Source: Monodelphis domestica
Lineage: Eukaryota; Chordata; Mammalia; Didelphimorphia; Didelphidae
Reading direction: 5' to 3'
DNA length: 64,000 bases
Assembly: GCF_027887165.1 (NCBI RefSeq)
Contig: NC_077227.1
Location: 75,634,305 to 75,698,304 of the forward strand
Under the pieces are notes generated by a model. That model was given only the letters and a program-made list of their open reading frames with translations, ran no database searches and had not been told where the DNA came from. Shown one piece after another: positions 25,701 to 37,700 of this stretch; the first letter of the stretch is position 1; every line of letters starts with the position of its first letter. The position numbers and the translations under genes were made by a program.

Positions 25701-28700
25701 ACCCACAGAAGTGCTTAAAAAAAAAAATATATATATATACACACACATATATATACACATATAAATTCTCAAAACAAGGTGAACTTACAGCTGACCTGTT
25801 CTTCCCTACTTACTAAAGCAAAAAAACAAACAAAAAAACCTATTGCAATTTAGGAAGAATTCTTATTAAAATAAAAATGTTTTATTGTTTACAAAGAGTC
25901 AGGGGGCAGCTGGGTGGCTCAATGGATTGAGAGCCAGGACTAGAGACAGGAGCTCGGAGGTTCAAATCTGGCCACTGATACTTCCTATCTGTGTGACCCT
26001 GGGCAAGTCATTTAACCCCTATTGCTTAGCCCTTACCGGTCTTCTGTCTTAAAACCAATACATAGTAGACAGACAGAAGGTAAGGGTTTTAAAAAAACAC
26101 TGCCCCCAACCAAAAAAAACCAAAGGGTCATTTATAGAGTTTTGGAGATGTGGAAAGAGTAAATACTCTTTACAACAGCTCATTTTATGGCTGAACAAGT
26201 TGTGGTATATGATTTTAACAGAATACAATTGTGCCATAAGAAATGATAAACAAGACAATTTCATAAAACCCTGGAAAGACAAATATGAATTGATGCAAAG
26301 GAGAACATTGTACATAGCAACAACAATAATGTACAATGATTAAATGTGAATGACTTTATTATCAACAATGCAAGAATCCAAGGCAACCCCCATAGACTCA
26401 TGATGAAAAAGGCACTGCCACAGAAGGAACTGATGGAGTCTGAATATAGACAAAAGTATTCCATTTTTCACTTCATTTCCTTTGTGAGTTTTTTCTTGAA
26501 TGTGAAATGTATGTCATCTTTCACATGACAAATAAGGAAACATGTACTGCATGATAACACATGTATTAACATATACTGATTGGTACCTTGGGGGCAGGGG
26601 AAGAATTTCAGTCACATAGGAAAAAAAATTAAAAGAAACCCACCATGCTAAAAGAAAACCCCCAAAATGGCTTATTCTACAATTGCTCTAGTCAACCAAG
26701 TTAATCCCCTGGAAGCTAAGAATCACAGCTGGTAGGGGCCTCTAAGGTTCTCTAGTTCCACCAGAGCCTGAATAAGAAGAATCTCTTCTATGACACTCTG
26801 AACCAAAAAACACCACAGCCTGAGCATAACAATGTCTCTGGAAAAATGGCATCGTACTTGTGGACAACTCTAGTTTGTTAGGAAGTTTTTCATTTTATCA
26901 GCCTAAAGCTGCTTCTCTGCAACTATCACTCATGGCTCTTTATTCTGCCATCCCGAGCAAAAGAGAGCAAGTTTAAGGCCTCACACAATAGCCCTTCAAA
27001 CACCTAAAGACAGGTATCACACCCACTAAGTGTTTCCATTTCCAGCTCCTTCAACTGATCCTGATCTGGCATGATCTCAAGGCCTTTCAACTTCTGACGT
27101 GACTTCCTCTACATATCCCTAGACAATTAAAGCATAGCTAAAATGTGGGACTGGAAATCAAACCCAATTCTCTACATGTGGTCTGACCAAGATACAAGAA
27201 ATCTATGATCTATCACATCCTTGCTGCCGTACCTCTAGATTTATTTTGCCTCACCCATACGATCTCTCTCCAGCCAGTAATACTCTGTAGGCAGGCAGAC
27301 AACAAACACTCATTAAGCATTTTCTGTCTGCTGGGCACTGTGCTGGGAACACAAGTACAAGCAAAAAGACAGTGCCTGCCCTCAAGGAGTTTACATCATA
27401 ATTAGGGAAGACAACATGTAAAAAGAGAGTAAAAAGTGGGATCAGAGAACATGGTCAAGTATGGAGAATCTTCATTCTCCTGTTCACTTTCTTATTCCCA
27501 TCCCCCTCAACAGAACACAAGTCCTTCACCCAATTCCCCCAAGTCTCACTCTACAGCTGCCCTCCTCTTCTACTGTGCTAGGAAATGCCTAGTTTTTAAA
27601 AAACTTGCTTTCATCTGAAGCCATTTCCTTTCCTCTTCCCTCCATCTTCTGGTTCTGAGACTCATTCTGATGACAACAGCTTGATGACTTTTGCCACTTT
27701 CAGAGTCTCCTCTCATCATCACTCAAAGGCCTCCTCTGAGATGCATTCAATCTTAATTCATCACTAAAATAGGATTCTGGTGGTCACTATCTATCAACCC
27801 CTAGACATTCCACTTCCTTTCTCAATGAGTTCAGTCCCAACACAGAAAAACATATGATCGATCACGTAGTTCAACAGGGATATGATTTGGGTTTACTGCA
27901 AATATGAATGACATGAAAACAGGTTTTGAACAATGATACATGTATAACCCAGTGGAACTGCTTGTCAGCTCCAGGAGGGGGGAAGAGGGAGAACGGGGTC
28001 ATGCAACCATGAAAAAATATTCTAAATAAATTTAAAAAGAATTTTATTCAATGAAGGTCTCACCTATTCTTTTTCTAAAAGTTTTAAAAACTTTTCTATG
28101 AAGACCTATCATATCAGACTATCTCTAGATTTCTTCCTTTTTACTGCCACGAATGCAGAATTCTACATGACTTTCCCATTATTTCCTTTCCAACAACCAG
28201 ATTCTTTCTATTGTCAAATATCAGGTCCAGGATAGAATTTCCCATTTTAGGTTCTTTCACTTTTTGATGGAGGAATTTATCATTAAGGCAAATTAAAAGA
28301 GAGCGCCAACAGAATACTGTCATGCTTTTATACCAGTCTATAATGTATTTCCTGAACTTCTCAATGATTTCTTCTGTATATATGGTCTACAGTAGACTAC
28401 AATCACATCCATTTCCACATCCAATGATCTCCAACATTCATCTCCATTCTAAGTCCTGATTTCGTCATGAATTTATCTTCCAAATATAAAAAGCTACTCC
28501 ACTTCCTTTGATCTATCCTGGTTGTTTTTTTAAATAAGATGTGCTGTTTCAATCATGAATTTAGTCATCAAATTTTAGTAATAATTAAGAGGTCAAATTT
28601 GCCTCCCTGTATTATAACCAATAGTATGCCCTACTTGTTACCCATACTTGGGACATTTGTCTACTTGGGGCCATGGATTTTGCTTCTGGCTCCTTTTCTG

Positions 28701-31700
28701 AAAATTATCCCATATTTCTACAATCTATTATAACCAGAATATACAAGTGCAAGAATAGCATCTTATCTTATCTTACAAAACTATTTTAAGGCTCAAATGA
28801 GATGTTATGATGTGCTACATAAGGCAGTTATTATTACTCTGATAATATTGACACTTCCAATGAAGAAACAGGTTATGACAAAAGTGGTTTATTTCAGATT
28901 TGCACAATCAAATTAGTCTCATGAAGGAATTTTGCTATAGAAAAGTGAAAACTAGTGAAAATTGGCCCAAAGGAATACTAAATTAATATTATACTGGTCT
29001 AATTTTAGAAAAGCACAACAATTTTAAATTTCTTATCTATTTTTACCAATGGTAGTTTGGGAAGGATAAATCATACAGGGAGAAAAATGCTATACTTCCT
29101 CCTCAAAAGTGGGGTAGGGTGGAGGAGGGTGGTGAGGGATTTGAAGTAGAAAAAATAATGGAGTATTAAGAATATAATACTGGTCTTAGAATGTAGTAAG
29201 ATGGGGTGTAGAATGAAGGATTTTACTGTAGAATTTACCTTCTAATATTATATTTTTCTTAGGTTAACATTGAAATCAATGTGGATTTCCTAGGCAAACA
29301 ACTAGCAGAGAGGAAGAGATAGCCTAGAATTATAGTGTGGTAGAGAAGATAAATTTGCTGTGCTAATTGTAATTAAATTTAATTCCTTTGTCATGCAAAG
29401 GTAACAATATCTACCCTTCCTACTTGCCTTTTTTTCCCTAGTAGCAAGAATGACAAATAACACGTAAAACAATGATACAGGGTTTCTTCTGAAGAGCAGT
29501 GTCCAAATTAACCCAAACTGTACTTTTTCTTTCTTTATAAGTAAGTGTTTAAACCCTTATCTTCTGCCCTAGAACGAATTCTAAAACAGAAAAGCAACAA
29601 GAGCTAGGCAATCGGGTTTAAGTGACTTGCCCAAGGTCACACAGCTAGGCATGTTTGAGGCCAAATTTGAACCCAGCCCTCCAGATTCCAGGTCTGGCAC
29701 TCTATATGCTGTGCTACCTAGCTGGCCCTATATATATAAAGGGTTGCATACCTGTTCTACAAGTTGTTTTATCATAGGCAATCCTTCTAGTGCTGAGCTG
29801 TCACATCCACTGGTCAACACACGGTCAAATCCCAAGGTCAAAAGGGTTTCCAAAGCCACCTCTGGGTTCTGAACCATATCAAAGGCTGAAATACATAAAT
29901 CAATTTGTATTTTGATCAAAAACCCTTCAGCACCTGAGAAACAGTATTCTAATTACAGAGGTGAATAAAATTCATCATTTCCAGAAAGGAACATTATATC
30001 ATTTAAACTAATATCCTGTAAAATATCCTTTACAAAAAGTTCACAGTAGAATGTCAGAATAGGGCATTTAAATATTATTTTTAAGCTTCAGATTTCATTC
30101 CACTCTGAGATTCCCTCCCTCTACCTATATCAACAGTCTGAAAGAGGCCAAAGACAAAAGGAGCCTCTTGGAGAAAAAGTTGTCTTTGCCTTTGCCTCAG
30201 TACAAATGATGCCACTGCTTTATAAGCCAAGAAGTGAGAAAGCATGCTGGCTGAGCCAGGGATCCAAGTAACAGTCAAGAGACCTCCACCAGCCTAATTC
30301 AATTTATGATAGACTAAGTTGGCTACTGGGCTTTTTTCCCTAGTGGTGTCCTACTACTTACCTTTGGCTATACCATCCTAATACTGGAATGAAAACCAAA
30401 TCTGTGGAGCCCTAGAGAGGATCTCTCCAGAAATATAAAATTTTCAGAAACATGAAAGCCATAGGGAAAAGTTCCAACTGCAATATTTTCCTCAAGAGTG
30501 GCCAGAATGAAATACCTTATATATAATATATACATAAAAGAAGGCTTGACAAATCTAAAGCCCACCCCACCCTTTTTAGGAATGAAAATGTTTTTTTTAC
30601 ATACCTGCTATGTAACTTTCATGTTTTACATGTTAAATTTTGAAATACAGTTTATTTATACAATAAACAGTAGAAGTGCTCACCCATTCTATCACAGAAC
30701 AAGAGTCTGTGGTCTATAGTGGATATATACATATTTGGAAATAAAGGTAACAGAAACACCTACACAAAATGAAGAAATTCCTAAAAAAAGGAATAAATTG
30801 GTATATATGTGTATATATATTCTATGTATGTGTAAATATTGACATGGGCTACATTCCCAGGTTTTTGAGGCCTCATCTCTACCCATCAATATACAGACTG
30901 AAAGTCAATGCAGTCCTTAAGGAAAGAAGGCTTAAGAGCTTTCTAGTGAAAATAGCAACTCTCCGGAAGCATAAATGATCAATATCTTACATTTGAAAGC
31001 TGTGCTGTACTGTTTGTGTTGAGAATTACAGTGTCTCAAAAAGACTTTTGGACCATCCTAATATAATAACATAATTGAAAATGATGAGGGCAGGAAGGTG
31101 GCTCAGTAGATAGAGCCAGGACTAATTATGAGAGTTCCTAGGTTTAAATCTGGCCTCAGACACTGCCTAGCTGTGTGACCCTGGGCAAGTCACCTAATTC
31201 TCATTGCCTAGCTCTTACCACTTTTATGCCTTGGAGCCAATACTTAGTATTGATTATTATTATTAGTAGTATTAATACTGATTCTAAGATGGAAAATAAG
31301 GGGTTTTTTTTTTCAAAGAAAGAAAAAAAATTACATTATGTTAAAATCTGATTGCATAGTTCTAAAAATAATTTTGGGCAAATAAAGGCAATACATAAGG
31401 GACAATTAGGTGACACAGTGGATAGAGACAAGCCTGGAGATAAAAGGTTCAGGGTTCAAATCTGGCTTGATACACTTCTTAACTGTGTTACCTTGAGCAA
31501 GTCACTTAATCCTTACCACTCTTCCACCTTAGAACCAATACTTAGTATTGATTCCAAGACAGAAAGCAAGAGTTAAAAAAAAAAGAATGCATGAATAAGA
31601 AATGTTTATACATAGTACTGAAAGAAATCTAATAATCCAAAATTTATCAATTTTTCAGGAAATAAAATTTCTTCCTTGGCCTGAATTATCACTTCTCTAA

Positions 31701-34700
31701 TTAATTCTTTGACTAAGTCAATATAGGAAACTGAATAGAAAAATTAAAGACTCATAAAAAAGAAGGAAAGAAGTTTCCATTTTTTTTCCCATGAGTTTCA
31801 CACTTTTAATTATGCCCAAGATGACAATTTCATGAGAAATTATATATTTCAATGCTAACCAAAAAAGCCAATGACTAGACCTAAGAGTATGAAAAATTGC
31901 CTGTAAATGTATGAATGTGTGTGTATGTATGTGTATATTGATTTCATTTTCTCCTCCCTTCAAATTCCACACAATAAAACACCTTGTTCCCATCAACATT
32001 TCTCAAAATTTTATATATTTACATCTGTGATTTTTATCAGTTTAAAGAAACCAAAAGGCAACAGTACAGTACTCTATAGTTTTAGTTTTGGTCATAGTTC
32101 TCATAAGATAGAAAAATATGTCCTACAAGACTACAGTGGGTGAAGAAGCTAGTCTGTTTCATTAGAACTTCCAAAAATACCTGACTCACCTCGGTGGAAT
32201 GTGACTGGCAGGGGACGGCAAGTAGCTGTAAAAAGAAAATCATATGATAAATATATGAGGCAAACTTCACTGTTTACTACTCAGAAAATAATCTAAATTG
32301 CCACAGGTTTTAATTTCCCATTTCCAAAATCTCTCTTTGCCTTCTATGAGGCAAAGAAATGGTAAACTGAAAATCAAAAGAAAGTCACAAATTTTATTAA
32401 ACTATAAGCTCACCAAGGCTGTTTTTTTTTCTTTTCCCCAAAACACAATGCCTAATATTATCTGAGTACTCAATAAATAGATGACTGAGGGAATGATAGA
32501 ATGAAATACAAAAAACCTAGCACCTTTCCTTAATCTACTGTTTTCAAACAAATAACTGTTTATCAAAGCCTGGCAACTCTGTAAACTCAGTGTTGAGGCT
32601 GCTACTTTCCCTTTATGATCTATTCTATTTTCAACAAGTATACTGTATTTTGATCTGGGAATGGGGAAGTCCCTTCTGTCCTACCTCATACTCCTACCCA
32701 CCTCTCCCACCCTGACTATCACACAGTTTAACATTCATTTTAATAGAACAGGAAAAAAAGTCATGAGGAATCTCTCTCAGACTCCACAGTTACTCTAGTT
32801 GTGGCAACAATACCAAAGAAATAGTGAACTAATATTTAAAACAATTTAAAACATTGCTTTGAGCTTCTCCTTTTCCCATCCCCCAAACCATTCCTTAACA
32901 TTTTCCTACCATGATTCTTCTGACAATTCAGTTTAAATTCAAGTAGGGCATTGTACTAGGTACTGGGAGAGAAATGGAAATAAGCTATGGCTCACTCCCT
33001 CATGGTGCTATTCTTAATAAAGGCTATCATACATTTCAGGTCTTATCCTAACAAAAAAAAAATGCTGAAGGTTTCTAAACAATGCTATAATCGACTCATT
33101 CTTAGACATGACTTTTAACTAGAATCAGCGTTAGTCACCTAGTCAACACATATGTTCAGGCCAATATGTAGATGTGCATTAAGACTACATGGAGACCATT
33201 TCTGCAAGCTTGCCAGGCCATAAAACAGATAGGTCTGACCAAATGTAGGGAGGAAAAAAACCCTCTTTGATTCCAGATTTCCAAACACTATTAACTAATT
33301 TAAATATGATGTGAATTAAAAAAAAAAAAACCACCACCACCAACTGGATTTCAAAACAGTTAAGTGATTAAAAACAACTTTATTATTTTGGACCAGATAA
33401 CTTTAAAAACTCATTTTTATTAACTTGATAAATTATTTTTGAAAATTAACTGAATTTTTAAATCATTCTTTTTCATGTCAACAAATGCTTTTAGTAACTT
33501 TGCTATCTTCAAAGTCATCAATTTTTTTCTCTCTACTTGAGGTCTTGTATAACAAATACTGCAGCTGAAACAGTCCATTTACAAATGGAGCAGTTTCTGC
33601 ATATACACTTTAATGTATGTTTTAATGGTCATATATAGAAATCTGTTCAAATTTTTAAAACATTTAAGAGCATTCAAAATTATTAGGACTATTAACACTG
33701 ATTGGAGACAAACCAAATGAACAAACTCGTGTTCAAATTAAAATTATTGTACTTTTCACACTTTAAAAGTCATTGAAACAAAATTATCAAAACTTGAATT
33801 CCTTATCAGTATTTCCAATGGGTTCATTGCTGTCTTTTCTTCTTATATCATGACATATGTATAGTAGCCTCTTTCAAAGGTTTTGGACATTTAAGTTGAA
33901 TTTGAATGGTACTAATGGGCTGCCTGACAATGGCCTTTCATCAAATATTGTGTAGCAAGGAGTTACAAATAGAAATTAATGAAATTTTCTTCAAGTGAAA
34001 TCACACTAGACAACCAAGTTTATTCTACCTTTTACATACTTCTATCTGTGGTCTTTAATGGCTCTTCCCTACTCTAAGCACCATCTTTAAGAAATGACCT
34101 GGCTACGGATACAGGCAAAGATGACTAGAAAAAATAGGTATGTAATCAAGTAGTCTTTCCACATTGAATACATATGGATATAATCACATTGTTGGTAATT
34201 AAGAGGTGTTTCCATTTCAGCTTTAAGTCCTTACATAAAAGTGCCATGCAGAGCTCGGTGTCAATATGTCCATCTTCAGTCAATGCCCCTAATACCAACC
34301 CATCAGCTCCATAAAGCTTGGCAAGACGGATGTCTGCTTTCATGACCTCTACTTCACGGTCTGAATATAAGAAATCCCCTCCACGTGGCCGGATCATCAC
34401 AAAGACAGGGATCTGGACACATTGCTTAACTACTTGTAGCATACCTACAAGAATGCACAGTAAAAAGATAAAAAGCCAAGCAGGGGCAATAAACTCTTAA
34501 CTCTTAGAGATAAACATAATGCAAGAATATTTCTGGCTTCTTCAATCTGCTCCTTAATATCACCACCTCCAACAGAAAAGGAAAAGCAAACTGCCAAGGT
34601 CAAAAGAAATGTAAATAGAGGGTGAGAAGGGAGAAAAAAAATGGAAAAATGCACAAGAGCTATGGCTGAGTAATAGACAACAACTGTAATTTTAGAAACC

Positions 34701-37700
34701 AGCAAAGAATGACACTGAAATCTTTCAAGTACTTGTCAGTCAAGGCTCCAAAAAAAACTTCTTGTAGAATCTTGCACAATATATTCTGTTCTTTTACTGG
34801 TAGGTGACACCTAATGATCTAACCACTACAAGTCTCCAAGTTCTGCCAGTGGATCACTGAGATTCAAGCTTTTCCTCCCGAGTCCCCTAAAGCACTATTT
34901 AAAACCAACTCTAATGGTCCAAGTTCTGTGTTCTCAAAATGTACAAATGCAAATTGCTTAGTTCCTCAGAATGAAAGTTCTTTCCTCTAATAAAAGAAAA
35001 AAAATTCTGTTTTGAGTAGCCATGCAAAGATCTAGACATGGAGATACATAGAGAAGAAACAGTAGGAGCTAGCTAAGGGAGGAATGGAGATTTAGAGCTG
35101 TAAAGGACCACAGAAATCATCTAGTCCAGCACCCTTACTTTACATGTGAGGAAATCAAGGCCTTGGGAAATGAAATTACTTGAGCCCAGGTAGAAAGGTA
35201 CTAAGGTTACACACACAAATCCAAAACCTCTTGTTCTTTTTTGGGGGGGATTTTGGACTGGATCTGTAATTTCATTGAAGAAGGGCTCTAGCAAGGAGCT
35301 TCCTCTACCAATGCAGATCGGCACTTTCTTTACCAACCAGTATCAAGAGGTTAAAATAACCTGTCCCGTGCCAGAAAGCTGGTATGTGCCAAAGGTGGGA
35401 CATAACCGAGTCTTCCAGACTGCAAGATCAGCCTTTTGTCCATTGACCCTTACTCAAGGTGTTTTTTTTTTTTACAAGTCAGGAGTTCTCAACATCTGTG
35501 ATACATTTAACTCAATTATGCAATAGCAACAGTAAAATGAATTCAACAAGGGGGTAGCTGGGTGGCTCAGTGGATTGAGAGTCAGGCCCAGAGATGGGAG
35601 GTCCTGGGTTCAAATGTGGCCTCAGACACTTCCCAGCTGCGTGATCCTGGGCAAGTCACTTAACCCTCATTGCTTAGCCCAATACACAGTAATGATTCCA
35701 AGACAGAAGGTAAGGGTTTAAAAAAAAGAAATGAATTCAAAAAGCCCAAAAATATTTGTTATGTACCTGAAAGGTATAGGCCCAGGGGTTTAATAACTCC
35801 TCTAGGCTATAAGGAGCTACAGAGAAGAATGGGCACTCACCCATGCTGGGTGTAGTTCCTCCCTCCAGCAAACCAGAACACAATTCAATTCGACCAGCAC
35901 CTGTGATAAAAGAGCTTAAAGGTTATTAGCTATTCCAAACAAAATCAAACTTTCTTTGTTCCATGTGTATTTACTAGAAACTCAAGTAAGTAATCATCAT
36001 AACAAGAAACTATATCTTGGTCCAGCTACATTTTGCAGCTGGAGCAAATCAATCACAGTAGGATCTAAAAGTTAATATCCCACTCAAATTTCAATAGGAG
36101 TCTATAAGGAAAGACCTAGTAATAGGAGATAAGTCTCTAGATTAACCACAGTGGTACACTGAGTCTTTCTTACAGAAAAGTATAGACTATGGTTTTGAGT
36201 AATTCCAAGTTATACTAAGATCAGGACACAGGTGAGTTAACTCCTATCCAGAGTTCAAAATAAGAAAACTTAAGGTTCTGAGGATGCAGAAAATGCAAGC
36301 TGAAATTAGGATGGTGGCAAAGAACTAGAAGCCTGTTATAGAAACGTTGGGAGATATTTTTTAACTAGGCAACGCTTACAAAAGTGGCCTTGGGATAAGA
36401 GATACAATGTGTTAGCTTATATGATAGTAACAAATCTCTGAAGTCATCTTTTAGGTTTAGTTAGGCCAAGGTTCCTGCTCGGTAAAATGAAAGAAATGGA
36501 AATATCTTCTTGGCTCTCAATTTCATATTGTGGGGTTGAACTAGATGATCCTTTCACACTCCCCTTTAAGGATGCTTTTATTTTCACAGTTACTTTTCAC
36601 AAATCACAAAATTGCAGAATTTAGAGTTAGATCTTAGATCATTTCACTGCTTATTTTACAAATGATATAGAGGATCAGAGAGGCACCCAGTTTTCCAGTA
36701 CTTGTGATTATGAGAGATTCCCTAATGGTCAGTTTGCAAGCATGTGAGAAAAGTTCAGAATACTTCATATCCCCCACCCTGTACCTCTTTTACCTCCTCT
36801 CTCTGCATTTATGGCCGACTCCACTGAATCCACACAAATTTCCATAAGAAATCCACCTGTCATTTCTAGAAGGTACAAGGTATAAAAACAAAACTATCAG
36901 GAGAGCCCTCCAGCAACTGTATATTCTACTACCCCCAATCAGCATCATAGTAGCTTAGAACAGCAATATCATCATTCACAAATGATGACCCTCCTCTCCA
37001 CCCCTCACCCTGGTAAGATTCTCCAGTTGTTAAGCAGAGATCTAACTAGGTGCAGGGTAACTGGTGTTTGTGAAAATAATTCCAATAGACTACACATCGT
37101 TTTTTAACTTATATGGAGACAGCACTTCTCCTGCTGGGCTTGTTCTCAATTCAAATCAAATGCTGTTTATTAAGCACCTATTATATCTTAGGCATGTATT
37201 AAGCACTGCGGATTTAAAAAAAGGGGGGGTATACACACCCCCTAAACCCCAGTCCCTACTCTCAAAGAGAACTCAAAGGTAGGAAACAACATGTAAACAA
37301 CATATGAAGAAGAGAGAGGCATGATAAATAATCCTGGAGTTGATGGGAGGATGTATTGAATGCTGCTTGCCTCAGGTGCTTTCAAATGACTAATTACCAG
37401 TTCTGATCAACAGGTTCACAAGGCCATATATTTAGAACTGGAAGGACCCTCCAATGCTTAAGCATAGTGCCTGGTACATAGTAAGCACTTAATAAATATT
37501 GAATGGGGGAAGCTGGACAGCTCAGTGGATGGAGAGCCAGGCCTAAAGATGGGAGGTCCTGGATTCAAATTTGGACTCAAATACTTCCTACCTATGTGAC
37601 CCTAGTCAAGCCATTTAACCCCCATTGCCTAGCCCTTACTGCTTTTCTGCCATGGAACCAACACACAGTATTGATTCCAAGATAGAAGGTAAAGGGTTTT

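Noticed and set aside
34146-34234. Extension of CUTC exon 4 past 34235
   Set aside because: The frame stays open by chance past the GTAAGG donor. Joining to exon 5 restores the human-like sequence exactly.
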